A stretch of 64,000 nt of DNA from UBA60 sp964587885 (GTDB lineage: Archaea > Thermoplasmatota > Poseidoniia > Poseidoniales > Poseidoniaceae): assembly GCA_964587885.1 (NCBI GenBank), contig CAZPME010000006.1:17067-81066 (forward strand), given 5' to 3'. The translations under genes were made by a program, and so were the position numbers. How positions within the stretch are numbered: position 1 is the first letter of the stretch; each line of letters starts with the position of its first letter. This document shows, in pieces, positions 34,550 to 43,606 of this stretch. A model generated the notes under the pieces. That model was not told where the DNA came from, ran no database searches, and saw only the letters and a list, made by a program, of their open reading frames with translations.

Positions 34550-36865
34550 ATTACTACCGCTACCACCTAGCCATTTTGGCGACCACCAATTTGCATCTCC
34601 CATTAGGCGCATTGTGGCAGGAACTACCAATGCTCTAACAATGGTGGCATCAATAAAAATAGCAAGAGCAAGGCCTAACCCAATTTGTTTCAAAACAATT
34701 ACAGAAGAGAGCCCAAACGCTCCAAAAACAACTACCATTATCGCTGCTGCACCTGTAATCAACCTTCCAGTTCGTTGCAGCCCATTTGCTACAGCCAAGG
34801 TATTATCCCCAGTTCTTTCCCATTCTTCATGAATTCTTGAAAGCATCAAAACTTCATAATCCATTGATAATCCAAATACAATACAGAACATAATCACAGG
34901 ATTACCAACATCGATTGGCTGTGGAGTGAAATTCAATAGTTCTGACCCGTATCCCCATTGGAAAACAAATACTAACATTCCAAATGATGCTGAAATTGAT
35001 AAGATATTCATCATAATTGCTTTTATCGGAATCAAAACACTCCTAACTTGAATAAAAATTAGTATTGAAGTAGATATTAGAATGAAGGCCAAAGCAATCG
35101 GTAAGTTTTCTTTGATCGCATTTACGTTATCCAAACTTAATGCTGCAAAACCACCAACCAATAATTGTCCCGATTCGCCTGATTCTAATTCATTTAACAA
35201 TACAGGCCGATCTTCTCTAATCTCCTCGATATAGTGAAGGCTTTCTTGGCCGCTTTGCGGGCCATCTAATGACAAAATTATGTATGCTAAATCATTTGAA
35301 ATATACTGATAACTAAGAGCAGCCCTAGATGCAAGTGTTTCGTTTCTAGTATCCTCTGGTAAGTCTTCATCCGGAGTTAACCAAAATTGTACTACCTCAT
35401 CTCCACTCATCCCAACTTGAGGTAAAGCATATCCAAAAACATCGATTACTTGTTCATCATCTAATCTATCAATCATCCATTGATGTACTAATCGAAGATT
35501 AGTCTCATTCAATGGGTCTCCGCCATCCAAATCAACCATTACTAGTGCTACATTTCTTGCGCTCTCAGGCCAATAATCATCAATATGATTTAGGCCAATT
35601 CTTGCCTCATCATCGGGTGGCAGTCCGTCTGCTGATGTCAGTGAAAATTCTGCCTGAAGAAATGGCAATCCAGCCCCCAATAGGATTACTAAAGTTGGGA
35701 TGAGTACAGCCCAAGGATATTTCATAACAGTCGTAGCAATTTTTGACCAAATCCCATCAGTATTATCGGTTGAAATTTTATACGAGAATGGTAATTTCCG
35801 TCCTGTGTTTACTCTATTCCCAAGCATTGCCAGAATTGAAGGCAATACGATTAATGAATAAACCATAGCAATTGAAACCGCCAATGTCCCCCCAATACCT
35901 AAACTTGGGAGACTTGTATTTACAAAGAAAAGCATCCCCATCAGCCCAATAGCAACTGTGACTCCAGAGAAAAATACTGCTTTTCCTGCAGTTGCAACAG
36001 TAACTGCTGTTGCTGTTTTGGTATCTCTTCCCAATTCTAATTCTTCTCTAAAACGATTAACCATGAACAATGAATAATCAATTGATACCCCAATCCCAAT
36101 TAGGGTGATGATGTTAATTGCATATTGCGTTAGGTCGGTGACGTTTGATAGCCAAATCGTAACACCCATCGCGGCTAATACAGTCATTACACCAATGCCA
36201 ATCGGTAGTAATGCCGCGATTAAGGTTCCAAATACAATTCCGAGTATTATTAATGATAAAGGGACTGATATTAGTTCAGCCTCAATTAGGTCATCAGCAA
36301 TACGTTGGTCAAATACATGATCTACGGCGATATTTCCGGTTCTCCAATCTTCGAATTCACCATCTACAGAAACCGTCTCTTTCAAATCGGAATAAAGAAT
36401 TTTAGCATCTGTTCTACTCATGTTCATTTTTACAACATTTACAGCCCAAAATCCATCTTCGGCATGTATGACTTTGTCGCGATTATTGTCATTTGCTTCC
36501 CAAGAATATTCGATAAGAACATTATCGTGAGTAGCAAATTCTTTCAATGATTCAATAACAGTTGCTCTCCATAATTCATCACCATCGGTCAATGTAGGAT
36601 GATAAACAAGATACTTGAAATTTTGAGTGATAGTTTCATTCCTATTTGTTGCGGCTTCAGCAAATAACTCTCTCACCTCAACCGATTCCATTTCACCTTC
36701 ACCCCAAGCTTCAGCCCAATTGGGGCCCATAAGCATCAAAGATGAAAGAGTAATACAAACCAATATTCCGGTAACGAATACCTTTTTTCGATTATCGTAA
36801 CAAAATTCACCGAGTTTGAAAAACGCTCTATCTTTGAGCATTTCAGGTTCAGTGAATCCTTCCAT
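34538..36865 (-). CDS. RND superfamily exporter, MMPL type
   Basis: A 775-residue integral membrane protein with two similar halves, each with an extracytoplasmic domain and six helices. One helix near residue 31-48 precedes the first large loop. The block GIGVSIDYSLFMVNRFREEL (about 270) and its partner GLSMDYEVLMLSRIHEEW (about 675) carry the conserved Asp-Tyr of RND proton relays. The family moves hydrophobic compounds such as lipids, drugs or pigments using the ion gradient. The gene lies downstream of bcp and the M28 peptidase on the same strand and may belong to that operon. Hand counts on single lines give about 35-36% G+C against roughly 50% in the neighbouring pip gene, which suggests recent transfer or different codon selection. 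Confidence 0.9.
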   Translation of the reverse strand: MEGFTEPEMLKDRAFFKLGEFCYDNRKKVFVTGILVCITLSSLMLMGPNWAEAWGEGEMESVEVRELFAEAATNRNETITQNFKYLVYHPTLTDGDELWRATVIESLKEFATHDNVLIEYSWEANDNNRDKVIHAEDGFWAVNVVKMNMSRTDAKILYSDLKETVSVDGEFEDWRTGNIAVDHVFDQRIADDLIEAELISVPLSLIILGIVFGTLIAALLPIGIGVMTVLAAMGVTIWLSNVTDLTQYAINIITLIGIGVSIDYSLFMVNRFREELELGRDTKTATAVTVATAGKAVFFSGVTVAIGLMGMLFFVNTSLPSLGIGGTLAVSIAMVYSLIVLPSILAMLGNRVNTGRKLPFSYKISTDNTDGIWSKIATTVMKYPWAVLIPTLVILLGAGLPFLQAEFSLTSADGLPPDDEARIGLNHIDDYWPESARNVALVMVDLDGGDPLNETNLRLVHQWMIDRLDDEQVIDVFGYALPQVGMSGDEVVQFWLTPDEDLPEDTRNETLASRAALSYQYISNDLAYIILSLDGPQSGQESLHYIEEIREDRPVLLNELESGESGQLLVGGFAALSLDNVNAIKENLPIALAFILISTSILIFIQVRSVLIPIKAIMMNILSISASFGMLVFVFQWGYGSELLNFTPQPIDVGNPVIMFCIVFGLSMDYEVLMLSRIHEEWERTGDNTLAVANGLQRTGRLITGAAAIMVVVFGAFGLSSVIVLKQIGLGLALAIFIDATIVRALVVPATMRLMGDANWWSPKWLGGSGSNSEK

Positions 36866-36954
36866 ATTGGGTGGGCCTGCAAATCTCCCATATCAACCAA
36901 TGCACTACAATAGTAGCGGTTAGCAAGGCGTTGCAAAAGGATTTCTAACTTTGA

Positions 36955-37416
36955 TTAGATGTTGGAGTGAAGAAATTTCAAAGCTACTTTTGAATGTTGT
37001 TTGAAGCGCAATTGCGAGTTGTATATCTTGCGAATAATTCCTGTGTCATCAACAATAATAGTCACCCTTCCAGGAAGTACCCCAAAACTTTTCGAGATTC
37101 GTAATTCCCGACGCAGCACTCCCTTCATATCGGCTAAAAGCGGGAATGGTAGCCGATGTTTCAAGGCGAATTTTTGATGTGATTCGATGTTATCCATTGA
37201 AACGCCAAATAATTGCGCACCCAATTTTTCATATTGCGAATAATCATCACGGAATTGGCATGATTGTACTGTGCATCCAGGGCTGTCATCCTTGGGATAG
37301 AAGAAAATGACTATCCATTTTCCCATTAGGTCGGCATTGGTGATTGAGCCACCAGCACTTGAGGCAAGGTCGAAAGGGGGTAGAGGTTGCCCAATCATTC
37401 CCCCGTTGCTTGCCAT
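36955..37416 (-). CDS. bcp: Thiol peroxidase of the BCP/PrxQ family
   Basis: A 153-residue peroxiredoxin from ATG 37416 (MASNGGMIGQPLPPFDL); ATG 37398 is another option, and the frame open to 37506 would overlap the peptidase gene. The peroxidatic cysteine is in YPKDDSPGCTVQSCQFRDD, where the second cysteine five residues on is the resolving cysteine of the PrxQ subtype. FGVSMDNIESHQKFALKH and LPFPLLADMKGVLRRE follow the family pattern, as does the FGVLPGRVTIIVDDTG strand. It reduces hydrogen peroxide and organic peroxides in the cytoplasm using thioredoxin-like donors. It starts 14 bases after the end of the M28 peptidase on the same strand, so they are co-transcribed. Confidence 0.93.
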   Translation of the reverse strand: MASNGGMIGQPLPPFDLASSAGGSITNADLMGKWIVIFFYPKDDSPGCTVQSCQFRDDYSQYEKLGAQLFGVSMDNIESHQKFALKHRLPFPLLADMKGVLRRELRISKSFGVLPGRVTIIVDDTGIIRKIYNSQLRFKQHSKVALKFLHSNI

Positions 37417-37430
37417 CTGAACACACAACT

Positions 37431-39023
37431 TTACAGGGCATTTGGAACCGGTGTCTGGTCCATGTGTAGGAATGCCAAAACCGCCCACCATGTCACGATA
37501 TCCCAAGAGTGTACGAGATTTGCCTCTCCAGTTGCATCTTCAGTATCCATGTATCCTTCCATGGTTTCCAATTTGTCGCAGGTTTTGTGGTAACAGGGAT
37601 AACCATCGACAACTCCGTTCCAACCGAGGGTGGCAACCCCGATATTTTGGAAGGAGTCGTGGTCACTACGAGCGGTAGGAGATTCGTATACTGCTACCAC
37701 GTCTTCGTATTGATTACCCCAAAGCGGGCTTTCTCCACTCGCCTCCCATTCGGCTCTACCGCGCTCAATTTGGTATGATAGATTCAATGCATCCGCACCA
37801 ATCCATTCAGCCAAATGATACATTCCTGGTTGGTCGATTGTCTCTGCTGCAGCATCGGGTCCAAGGTAGACTGAAAGGGCATAATCGCCCGGATAATTAA
37901 TGCCTGCCATATCGAGGTTTAGATAGTTCGAGACTGTGACTCCCGAGGGGATATCTCCAGCGAAGGCAGCGGAGCCCCACAGTCCTTCTTCCTCTGATGA
38001 CCAAAGACAGAATACCATTGTGCGCCGAGAATCAAATTGTGATAACACCCCTGCGGTAGTCAAGACCATTGAAGTACCAGCAGTATTGTCGTAGGCTCCG
38101 GTACGGGTGCCGTATCCAGTCTGCTGTAGTCCTGGTAGAAGTGAGGTTGGAGTAGCATAAGGGGCGATGTCGAAATGGGAGCCGAAAACCAGCCATTCAT
38201 CGACGAATGATGAACCGTCTTTGTAGCCACAGATATTGACTGCCCACAGCGTTCCTGTTTGAAAGCGGTGGACTTCAGTTCGTAATCCATAACCTTTGAG
38301 TACACCTTCAAAGTAAGTAATTGCATCTTCGTAAGCGGGATTTCCGTTACCAATCCAGCGGTCGAGATAACCGACCGCTCTATCGGCAGGGTCGAGAGGG
38401 TCAGGGGTTTCGTCTGTGATGAACTCAACCCATTCATAGACAGAGCGACCATCGACCCAGCCGGCACTAGCGCCGACACCGTTTTCTGGACCTAGATCAC
38501 TACGTTGAGGTCGCTGAGCATCGAGGATTTTGTAGGCAACTGCACCACCATTTTTTGAACTAGTGTTAAGCCAAGGCCATTCCCCGCCTTCATCTTGATT
38601 AGCAATGACGCTTACCGCAGTGCCATTGCTAGGACTATCAATCCAGTCTAGCCAAGATTGGTTTGCGGCGCGCACCGGCCAATCGGTACGGCCATACTCG
38701 CCGATGAGAAATACAACTGCGGAATTACGCGGCGGGAAGAGAATATTGTCACTGTTCTTTCCGCCTTCGCTCAAATTGAAAACCGTGCCGTTTTGGGTGC
38801 GTTGTGAGCCGACATCTTGAATGAAATATGGTAGCAATACGGACAGATCGGCATTGGCTTGCAGTGTAATAACTTGCCACATTCCTGCTTGAAGTACCCC
38901 TTCTTCAACTACGGTGAGCGAATTGGCGTCAATTTGCACTTCAGCATCACTAGAAAAGCACCCTACTAAGCCCGAACTCAGCATGAGAAGGGTCAGTAAC
39001 ACCGCGGATTTCAAGCGCATCAT
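37431..39023 (-). CDS. Secreted M28 family aminopeptidase lipoprotein
   Basis: A 530-residue surface lipoprotein from ATG 39023 (MMRLKSAVLLTLLMLSS); the lipobox is SGLVGC and the cysteine would anchor the protein. The catalytic domain begins near residue 250 and has the co-catalytic zinc ligands of M28: VFGSHFDIAPY (His, Asp), TGAYDNTAGTSM (Asp), LWSSEEEGLWGS (Glu-Glu pair with the general base), LNLDMAGINYPG (Asp) and a C-terminal YHKTCDKLETM (His). An N-terminal domain of about 200 residues precedes it and is not recognised. It removes N-terminal residues from peptides outside the cell, fitting the peptide-degrading theme. First gene of a likely three-gene operon with bcp and the MMPL exporter. 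Confidence 0.88.
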   Translation of the reverse strand: MMRLKSAVLLTLLMLSSGLVGCFSSDAEVQIDANSLTVVEEGVLQAGMWQVITLQANADLSVLLPYFIQDVGSQRTQNGTVFNLSEGGKNSDNILFPPRNSAVVFLIGEYGRTDWPVRAANQSWLDWIDSPSNGTAVSVIANQDEGGEWPWLNTSSKNGGAVAYKILDAQRPQRSDLGPENGVGASAGWVDGRSVYEWVEFITDETPDPLDPADRAVGYLDRWIGNGNPAYEDAITYFEGVLKGYGLRTEVHRFQTGTLWAVNICGYKDGSSFVDEWLVFGSHFDIAPYATPTSLLPGLQQTGYGTRTGAYDNTAGTSMVLTTAGVLSQFDSRRTMVFCLWSSEEEGLWGSAAFAGDIPSGVTVSNYLNLDMAGINYPGDYALSVYLGPDAAAETIDQPGMYHLAEWIGADALNLSYQIERGRAEWEASGESPLWGNQYEDVVAVYESPTARSDHDSFQNIGVATLGWNGVVDGYPCYHKTCDKLETMEGYMDTEDATGEANLVHSWDIVTWWAVLAFLHMDQTPVPNAL

Positions 39024-39159
39024 GTCGCAGTCCTCATATGTACTCCACATAAACGTGCCCGTAGATTTTTTTTAGCAGTATTTGAAAGTGGGCGTTGAAT
39101 GCTAAATCTTACAACCTAAGAGGCGGCGACTTCATAACGGCAGGGCGGGTCGTAAATAG

Positions 39160-39174
39160 CGAGCCTAAGGCTCG
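39160..39174 (+). promoter_or_regulatory. Small hairpin just before the coiled-coil gene
   Basis: CGAGCC-TAA-GGCTCG forms a perfect 6-pair stem ending 11 bases before the ATG at 39186; GGAG at 39174-39177 may be a weak Shine-Dalgarno sequence. It could shield or present the ribosome site. The preceding 110 bases hold no clear TATA box but do contain a T8 run (about 39067-39074, plus strand). Confidence 0.3.
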
Positions 39175-39185
39175 GAGTGGATTTA

Positions 39186-40234
39186 ATGAGCGGTGAAGAT
39201 GGGGGCACGATAACTCCTGAGGTTCAACTCAAGGAGACCGAAGAACGCCTAGGTGAGGAGCAAGAACGCTTGCTGAAACTGTATGACGCATATGAGGTCC
39301 AAGAGAAAGAAATGGTTAACCTCAAGGCTGAAATTGAAGTTTTGGAAAAAGAAATCGTTGACCGAGAAATTGAGAAGGAAGGTCTTGAAGGCTTACTCAC
39401 AGAAAAAGACAACCGGATGCGAGAATTAGAACTTCGCGCCGCAAAGTCAAGTAAGCAAGTGGATTTCCTTGAGCCAGAATTACAAAAGATGGAAGAGAAA
39501 TTCACCCGTGAAAAAGAGCGCTTAGGTAAAGTTTTCAACATTGCCGAAGAACTCGATAATGACCTACGCTTAGCCGTTTCAGAAATGAAGGCACGCGATG
39601 ACTGGTACGTATCACACATGGCTCTTTTCGAAGATTTAAACAAGGCCATCAAAGTTCGTTATGAACTCATTGAAGAAGCGGTCGAAGCCGAACGCAAATC
39701 ACAGCATATGCAGAGGGCGATTGAAGAGCGCATGACCGAAATGGTCGATGCTCGAGCCGCAGAAATGACTCTTGAGGAAGCTGAGGCGCTGCAGACTTCA
39801 GACGAAGCAACCGAAGAAGAAGCCCCAGCCGAGGAAGAAGCCCCAGCCGAGGAAGAAGCCCCAGCCGAGGAAGNNNNNNNNNNNNNNNNNNNNNNNNNNN
39901 NNNNNNNNNNNNNNNNNNNNNNNNNNNNNNNNNNNNNNNNNNNNNNNNNNNNNNNNNNNNNNNNNNNNNNNNNGAAGCCCCAGCCGAGGAAGAAGCCCCA
40001 GCCGAGGAAGAAGCCCCAGCCGAGGAAGCATCAAGCGACGCAGTTGAAGAAGCTAGAAAAGCCGCAGAAGAAGCTAGAAAGGCGGCTGATGATGCTAAAA
40101 AAGTAGCAGAAGAAGCTAGAAAAGCAGTTGAAGAAGAATCTCCAGTCGAAGAAGAACCAAAGATTGAGGACCCGAAACCTGCACCAGCCGCAGATTGGGG
40201 CGACGATGTCGATCCATGGGCTGACCAACAATAG
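39186..40234 (+). CDS. Coiled-coil protein with Glu-Ala-Pro repeats, interrupted by the assembly gap
   Basis: The N-terminal 195 residues are almost entirely heptad-like coiled coil (ETEERLGEEQERLLKL, REIEKEGLEGLLTEKDN). From about residue 208 an 18-base repeat codes for EEEAPA; at least three copies stand before the 100-N gap and three after it. After the gap the frame continues as EEARKAAEEARKAADDAKK (another coiled or amphipathic helix), a Pro-rich stretch and the end WGDDVDPWADQQ, stop at 40232-40234. With exactly 100 N the two parts are out of frame by one base, so the gap length is a placeholder and the true gene is very likely continuous. No signal or membrane segment is seen. The function is unknown; long coiled coils with acidic tails suggest a structural or scaffold role. 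It ends 14 bases before the decarboxylase gene. Confidence 0.6.
39813..40027 (+). repeat. 18-base tandem repeat (EEEAPA) spanning the gap
   Basis: Identical units reading GAAGAAGCCCCAGCCGAG lie on both sides of the N run. Short-read assembly collapses such arrays, so the number of copies is unknown. Confidence 0.85.
39874..39973. other. Assembly gap of exactly 100 N
   Basis: A round 100-base run of N inside an array of identical 18-base units. The size is a scaffolding convention and not a measurement. Confidence 0.97.
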
Positions 40235-40248
40235 GCGGGTGAAAGGGC

Positions 40249-41118
40249 ATGCCCCTGCTTGCACATGGAGGTAAAACTCCAGTTTATACCACGGCGGCGA
40301 TGGGCATTGCCAGCCTTGCAGTTGCGGCCTTCATTAATCCGCTAGGCCACCTGGTGAGTTTGGTGGGCATTACCCTCTTGATGTTGTCTGCATTTCTTGC
40401 TAACTTTTTCCGTGACCCCGACCGCCCGATTCCCAAAGACGCAGGAATTTTGGTATCAAGTGCAGATGGGCATGTAATGTTCTCAGTTCGTGAGCGTGCA
40501 ACTGGACGTCGCCCATCCTCAGCCGAGATTGAGACAGAGAGGGTCGAAAATGATGAGTTGACTGGAGATTGGTATGCCCACCCTCTTGATGAGCCGAGTA
40601 GTTTCGTTACCGAACAACGGTGGGAAAGGGTTCCTGTTGGCGAGGAAAGTGATGGAGATGTTTGGCGCATTGCGGTTTTTATGTCTCCGTTGGATGTTCA
40701 TGTCAATCGTACCCCATTAGCCAGCACGATTGCCCACATGGAGCACCGTACTGGCAAAGGTCGTCGCCGTGGTCCTTTCCTACCCGCATTTCAAAAGGAA
40801 TCAGAATATAATGAACGAGTTCGAACCGTCTTCATTGCCACTGGAGAAGATGGAAATGAATCTGATACCGCGATTGAGGTAACTCAGATTTCAGGAGCGC
40901 TGGCCCGCACAATTGTACCTTGGTCTGAACCTGAAATGAAAATGCGACGTGGCCAGCGCTACGGGATGATAAGACTCGGTAGCCGTGTTGACATTCGTGC
41001 TCCCGCCAGCAGATACGTGCCAGCGGTAGTCGGTGCTGAAGCCGGTGATGCAAATTATCCCAAGGGCGAGTACGTCTATGCCGGAAAGACCATCCTCTTC
41101 TCACCATTCGGCAAGTAG
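40249..41118 (+). CDS. Phosphatidylserine (archaetidylserine) decarboxylase-like enzyme
   Basis: A 289-residue protein of the Psd family, which decarboxylates the serine head group of phospholipids to ethanolamine; in archaea the substrate would be archaetidylserine. Two N-terminal helices (about 12-50) anchor it to the membrane, then FFRDPDRPIP and VSSADGHVM match the family. VFMSPLDVHVNRTPLA is a signature, and RYGMIRLGSRVDI near residue 250 contains the Gly-Ser at which the enzyme cuts itself to form the pyruvoyl group. The usual later LGST of bacterial enzymes is replaced by the short-form LGSR of archaeal and Gram-positive members. Residues about 95-135 form an insertion rich in charged residues. 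It follows the coiled-coil gene by 14 bases and precedes an alpha/beta hydrolase by one base. Confidence 0.85.
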   Translation: MPLLAHGGKTPVYTTAAMGIASLAVAAFINPLGHLVSLVGITLLMLSAFLANFFRDPDRPIPKDAGILVSSADGHVMFSVRERATGRRPSSAEIETERVENDELTGDWYAHPLDEPSSFVTEQRWERVPVGEESDGDVWRIAVFMSPLDVHVNRTPLASTIAHMEHRTGKGRRRGPFLPAFQKESEYNERVRTVFIATGEDGNESDTAIEVTQISGALARTIVPWSEPEMKMRRGQRYGMIRLGSRVDIRAPASRYVPAVVGAEAGDANYPKGEYVYAGKTILFSPFGK

Positions 41119-41119
41119 G

Positions 41120-42205
41120 ATGAGGGCGTCGCTAAAACGTGAGATTCCAGCGATTCTCACCATATTTATTCTGACATTGCCGACCCTTTGGTTTGCAGTT
41201 GGTATCCAAATATACGGTATGGTCGCAAGCACAGCCCCGCACTGTACTAGTAATCCTAATTCAGATCATTTCGGCAATAGCCTATCCAATTATGATGTCG
41301 AGATGTATGATACCCCACTAGAGTGGTGGAATACGACTAATTTTACCGTCCAAGGATGGGAAAACGTTACGATTTCTGTTGAACAAGAAGATGTGGAACT
41401 TTCAGCATGGTGGGTTGGAGAAAATGAGGGTGAGGCAACTGTCATTTTGGTGCATGGAATTAGAAGTTGCAAGGAGGACCACAATATCCTCTTGACCGGA
41501 GCGCTACTCGCTAATGCTGGTTTCAACGTATTAGCGATTGATTTGCGTGAGCACGGTGAATCTTCAAGTGTAACCGGAAAAGTTGCTGGCGGGCAGACCG
41601 AATGGCGCGACGTAGTCGCTGCATTTGATTGGGTAAACACGACGAAGAATGTGGCTGAAGAGAAGATTGGTGTGCTCGGTTTTTCTATGGGGGCGGCAAT
41701 TACGGCGATGGCATTTGGCGAAGATGATAGAATCAATTCGATTTGGCTTGATGCGACTTACTATGACTTTGAGCGTATTGTGCGCTCGGAATTAGAATTC
41801 AGTGGCCTACCGACATTTTTCGCCAAGTCTGGCATTTATGCTGGCACTTTTTTGGATGGCATTACCCTAAATGAAAGAGAACCATCAAACGCCGCAACAA
41901 GTATCGGTGAGCGCCATATCTTCGTTCACCACAATGAACAAGATGAAAGGATACCAATTATCCATTCCAAAGATATGTGTGAAGTCGCGAAAGAAAATGT
42001 AGGCAGTTCAGGCTCGGCTCAATGTTGGTTCACAAATGCTTCAATCGAAGTGGATGGATACGATGGGCTCATCGGGCATATGATGCCGTTGATTCTGCTA
42101 ACTCCTGAATATGAATACCGACTTGTTCACTGGTTCAAAGCAACCTTGAATCATCAATTGCCGGAAGATTATTCACCTCTCGGAGAAACGTTTCAGCCCC
42201 TCTAA
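41120..42205 (+). CDS. Membrane-anchored alpha/beta hydrolase
   Basis: A 361-residue protein beginning MRASLKREIPAILTIFILTL, whose hydrophobic stretch (about 8-32) is a signal anchor. The hydrolase core has ILVHGIRSCKEDHN (oxyanion region), VLAIDLREHGESS, and the nucleophile elbow LGFSMGAAITAMA (G-x-S-x-G). HHNEQDERIP supplies the acid aspartate and GLIGHMMPL a likely histidine. It resembles lipases and acyl-peptidase-like hydrolases; the substrate is unknown. ATG 41120 starts two bases after the decarboxylase stop, so the pair is one operon; that neighbour hints at a role in lipid turnover. Confidence 0.8.
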   Translation: MRASLKREIPAILTIFILTLPTLWFAVGIQIYGMVASTAPHCTSNPNSDHFGNSLSNYDVEMYDTPLEWWNTTNFTVQGWENVTISVEQEDVELSAWWVGENEGEATVILVHGIRSCKEDHNILLTGALLANAGFNVLAIDLREHGESSSVTGKVAGGQTEWRDVVAAFDWVNTTKNVAEEKIGVLGFSMGAAITAMAFGEDDRINSIWLDATYYDFERIVRSELEFSGLPTFFAKSGIYAGTFLDGITLNEREPSNAATSIGERHIFVHHNEQDERIPIIHSKDMCEVAKENVGSSGSAQCWFTNASIEVDGYDGLIGHMMPLILLTPEYEYRLVHWFKATLNHQLPEDYSPLGETFQPL

Positions 42206-42266
42206 GTTTTATCCAAGTCACTAGGCGCCAATCACCCCACTTCCATTTATTGCTTACCAGTCCGCC

Positions 42267-42330
42267 CTTTTGGTCATAATTGATAGGAGTTGTAGTTGGC
42301 TGAATGCACAGCAGGGTTCATGACCAAAAG
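42267..42330 (+). promoter_or_regulatory. Long stem-loop in the leader of the archaeosine radical-SAM gene
   Basis: CTTTTGGTCAT (42267-42277) and ATGACCAAAAG (42320-42330) are perfect 11-base reverse complements separated by 42 bases, ending 27 bases before the start codon. Folded in RNA they would make a closed stem with a large loop. A Shine-Dalgarno GAGGAGG follows at 42347-42353. This could be a regulatory leader or a protein-binding dyad. It does not match a known riboswitch that I can name. Confidence 0.4.
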
Positions 42331-42357
42331 ACCACCCGATTAGGTTGAGGAGGACAT

Positions 42358-43524
42358 ATGGCCGGTGGGATTCGATTGACGATGGCTACTGATGAGTCGA
42401 AGCCTAAGCGCTTGCACGACTTAGTCAAAGCACCGGAAAATACCGAATGGGCGCTGAAGAAAAAGCACTCTTGGGACGCACGGCGACCAGCAACGGTTTA
42501 CTATACTCCCGAAATGCTCTCAGACGGCACTCCAACTACCGCAACTACGGTGATATTGCGTACAAAGGGATGTCATTGGTGGTGGTCTTCCGGTTGTACT
42601 TTCTGCGGTTATTTTAATGATACACGTGATGATGTAACCAGCGAAGACTTGCACGCACAGTGGGATTTTGCTAAAGCCAAGTTCGACGATTTTTCTGAGC
42701 ACGGGATGGTCAAGGTCTATACTTCAGGTTCTCTATTGGAAGACCGAGAAATCCCTCTCGACTTCCAAGAAACAGTATTGCGAGATTGCCATGAATTAGG
42801 TAAGGAATTGGTAATTGAGAGTCGTACCGAACAGTGTAGTGAAGAGAAATTGGCCTGGGCGACCAGTATCAATCCTAAGTTTACTGTGGCTATCGGCCTA
42901 GAAGCTCTCGACGATGAGGTGTTACGTTTTCATATTAACAAGGGGTTCACTGTCAAATCTTGGTATCGAGCAGTTGATAATCTACAGAATGCCGGCTTGA
43001 GAGTGAAAACTTATCTCATGTTCAAACCGCCATTTATGAGCGAAGGAGATTCACTAGTTCATACCGTTCGATGGATTGAGGGAGTTTGCCAATTAAGCGA
43101 TGAGATTTCCATTAATCCTATGAATATTCAAAATGGTACGGTAATCGATCGTTTATTCCGCGCAGGAGATTATCGTCCACCGTGGTTATGGTCGTTGGTC
43201 GAACTCATTGAGCGTGTCCATCCGATTATCCATCCTGAAGGGGGTAAGAATGGTGATGATGGCCAAGTTAGTCGATTGATAATCCATCCGACCGCCGCTG
43301 GCAGGGTTAGGGGGTCGCACAATTGCGGTTCTTGCGACAAGGAAGTGGCGGCAGCAATTGAGAGATATTCGGTCAGTGGCGACATTGGAGAATTTTCTGG
43401 TCTTGATTGTGAATGCAAGAAAACATGGTCAAGCGAGATTGCCCGCGATGCGTCATTACCGATTCCTCTTGGCGTCGGCATCCACCGACGCGGGCCGGCT
43501 TCAGACCGTCTTCGCTCGCCATAA
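42358..43524 (+). CDS. Archaeosine biosynthesis radical SAM protein RaSEA
   Basis: A 388-residue radical-SAM enzyme. The cluster motif is CHWWWSSGCTFCGYF (C-x7-C-x2-C), an unusual spacing shared by the RaSEA/TIGR01210 family, followed by YTSGSLLE and VIESRTEQ. The middle half has IGLEALDDEVLRFHINKGF. The C-terminal part has two further cysteine sets, HNCGSCDKEV and LDCECKKTW. RaSEA works with ArcS to convert the q0N-lysine adduct on tRNA position 15 into archaeosine, stabilising tRNA in archaea. ArcS and the tRNA-guanine transglycosylase are not in this window. The start ATG 42358 is preceded by a near-perfect GAGGAGG. The gene is preceded by the 11-base stem-loop and followed by two compact hairpins. 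Confidence 0.85.
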   Translation: MAGGIRLTMATDESKPKRLHDLVKAPENTEWALKKKHSWDARRPATVYYTPEMLSDGTPTTATTVILRTKGCHWWWSSGCTFCGYFNDTRDDVTSEDLHAQWDFAKAKFDDFSEHGMVKVYTSGSLLEDREIPLDFQETVLRDCHELGKELVIESRTEQCSEEKLAWATSINPKFTVAIGLEALDDEVLRFHINKGFTVKSWYRAVDNLQNAGLRVKTYLMFKPPFMSEGDSLVHTVRWIEGVCQLSDEISINPMNIQNGTVIDRLFRAGDYRPPWLWSLVELIERVHPIIHPEGGKNGDDGQVSRLIIHPTAAGRVRGSHNCGSCDKEVAAAIERYSVSGDIGEFSGLDCECKKTWSSEIARDASLPIPLGVGIHRRGPASDRLRSP

Positions 43525-43525
43525 T

Positions 43526-43594
43526 ATTGACCGCATACTCGGTCAATGTTTATGACCGCTCCACCGCTCGCCAAGATGACCCCAAAGGGGTCAT
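43526..43594 (+). promoter_or_regulatory. Two consecutive hairpins after RaSEA
   Basis: ATTGACCG-CATACT-CGGTCAAT (43526-43547) and ATGACCCC-AAA-GGGGTCAT (43576-43594) are each perfect 8-pair stems. They fill most of the 82 bases between the RaSEA stop and the next ATG. Neither is followed by a T-run, so they might protect the mRNA end or be leader elements of the membrane genes that follow. Confidence 0.45.
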
Positions 43595-43606
43595 GATGGT
43601 GATTTA

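Noticed and set aside
39667..40266. Minus-strand open frame opposite the EEEAPA repeat
   Set aside because: It is a mirror of the repeat (Ser/Ala-rich), crosses the N gap and has no other support.
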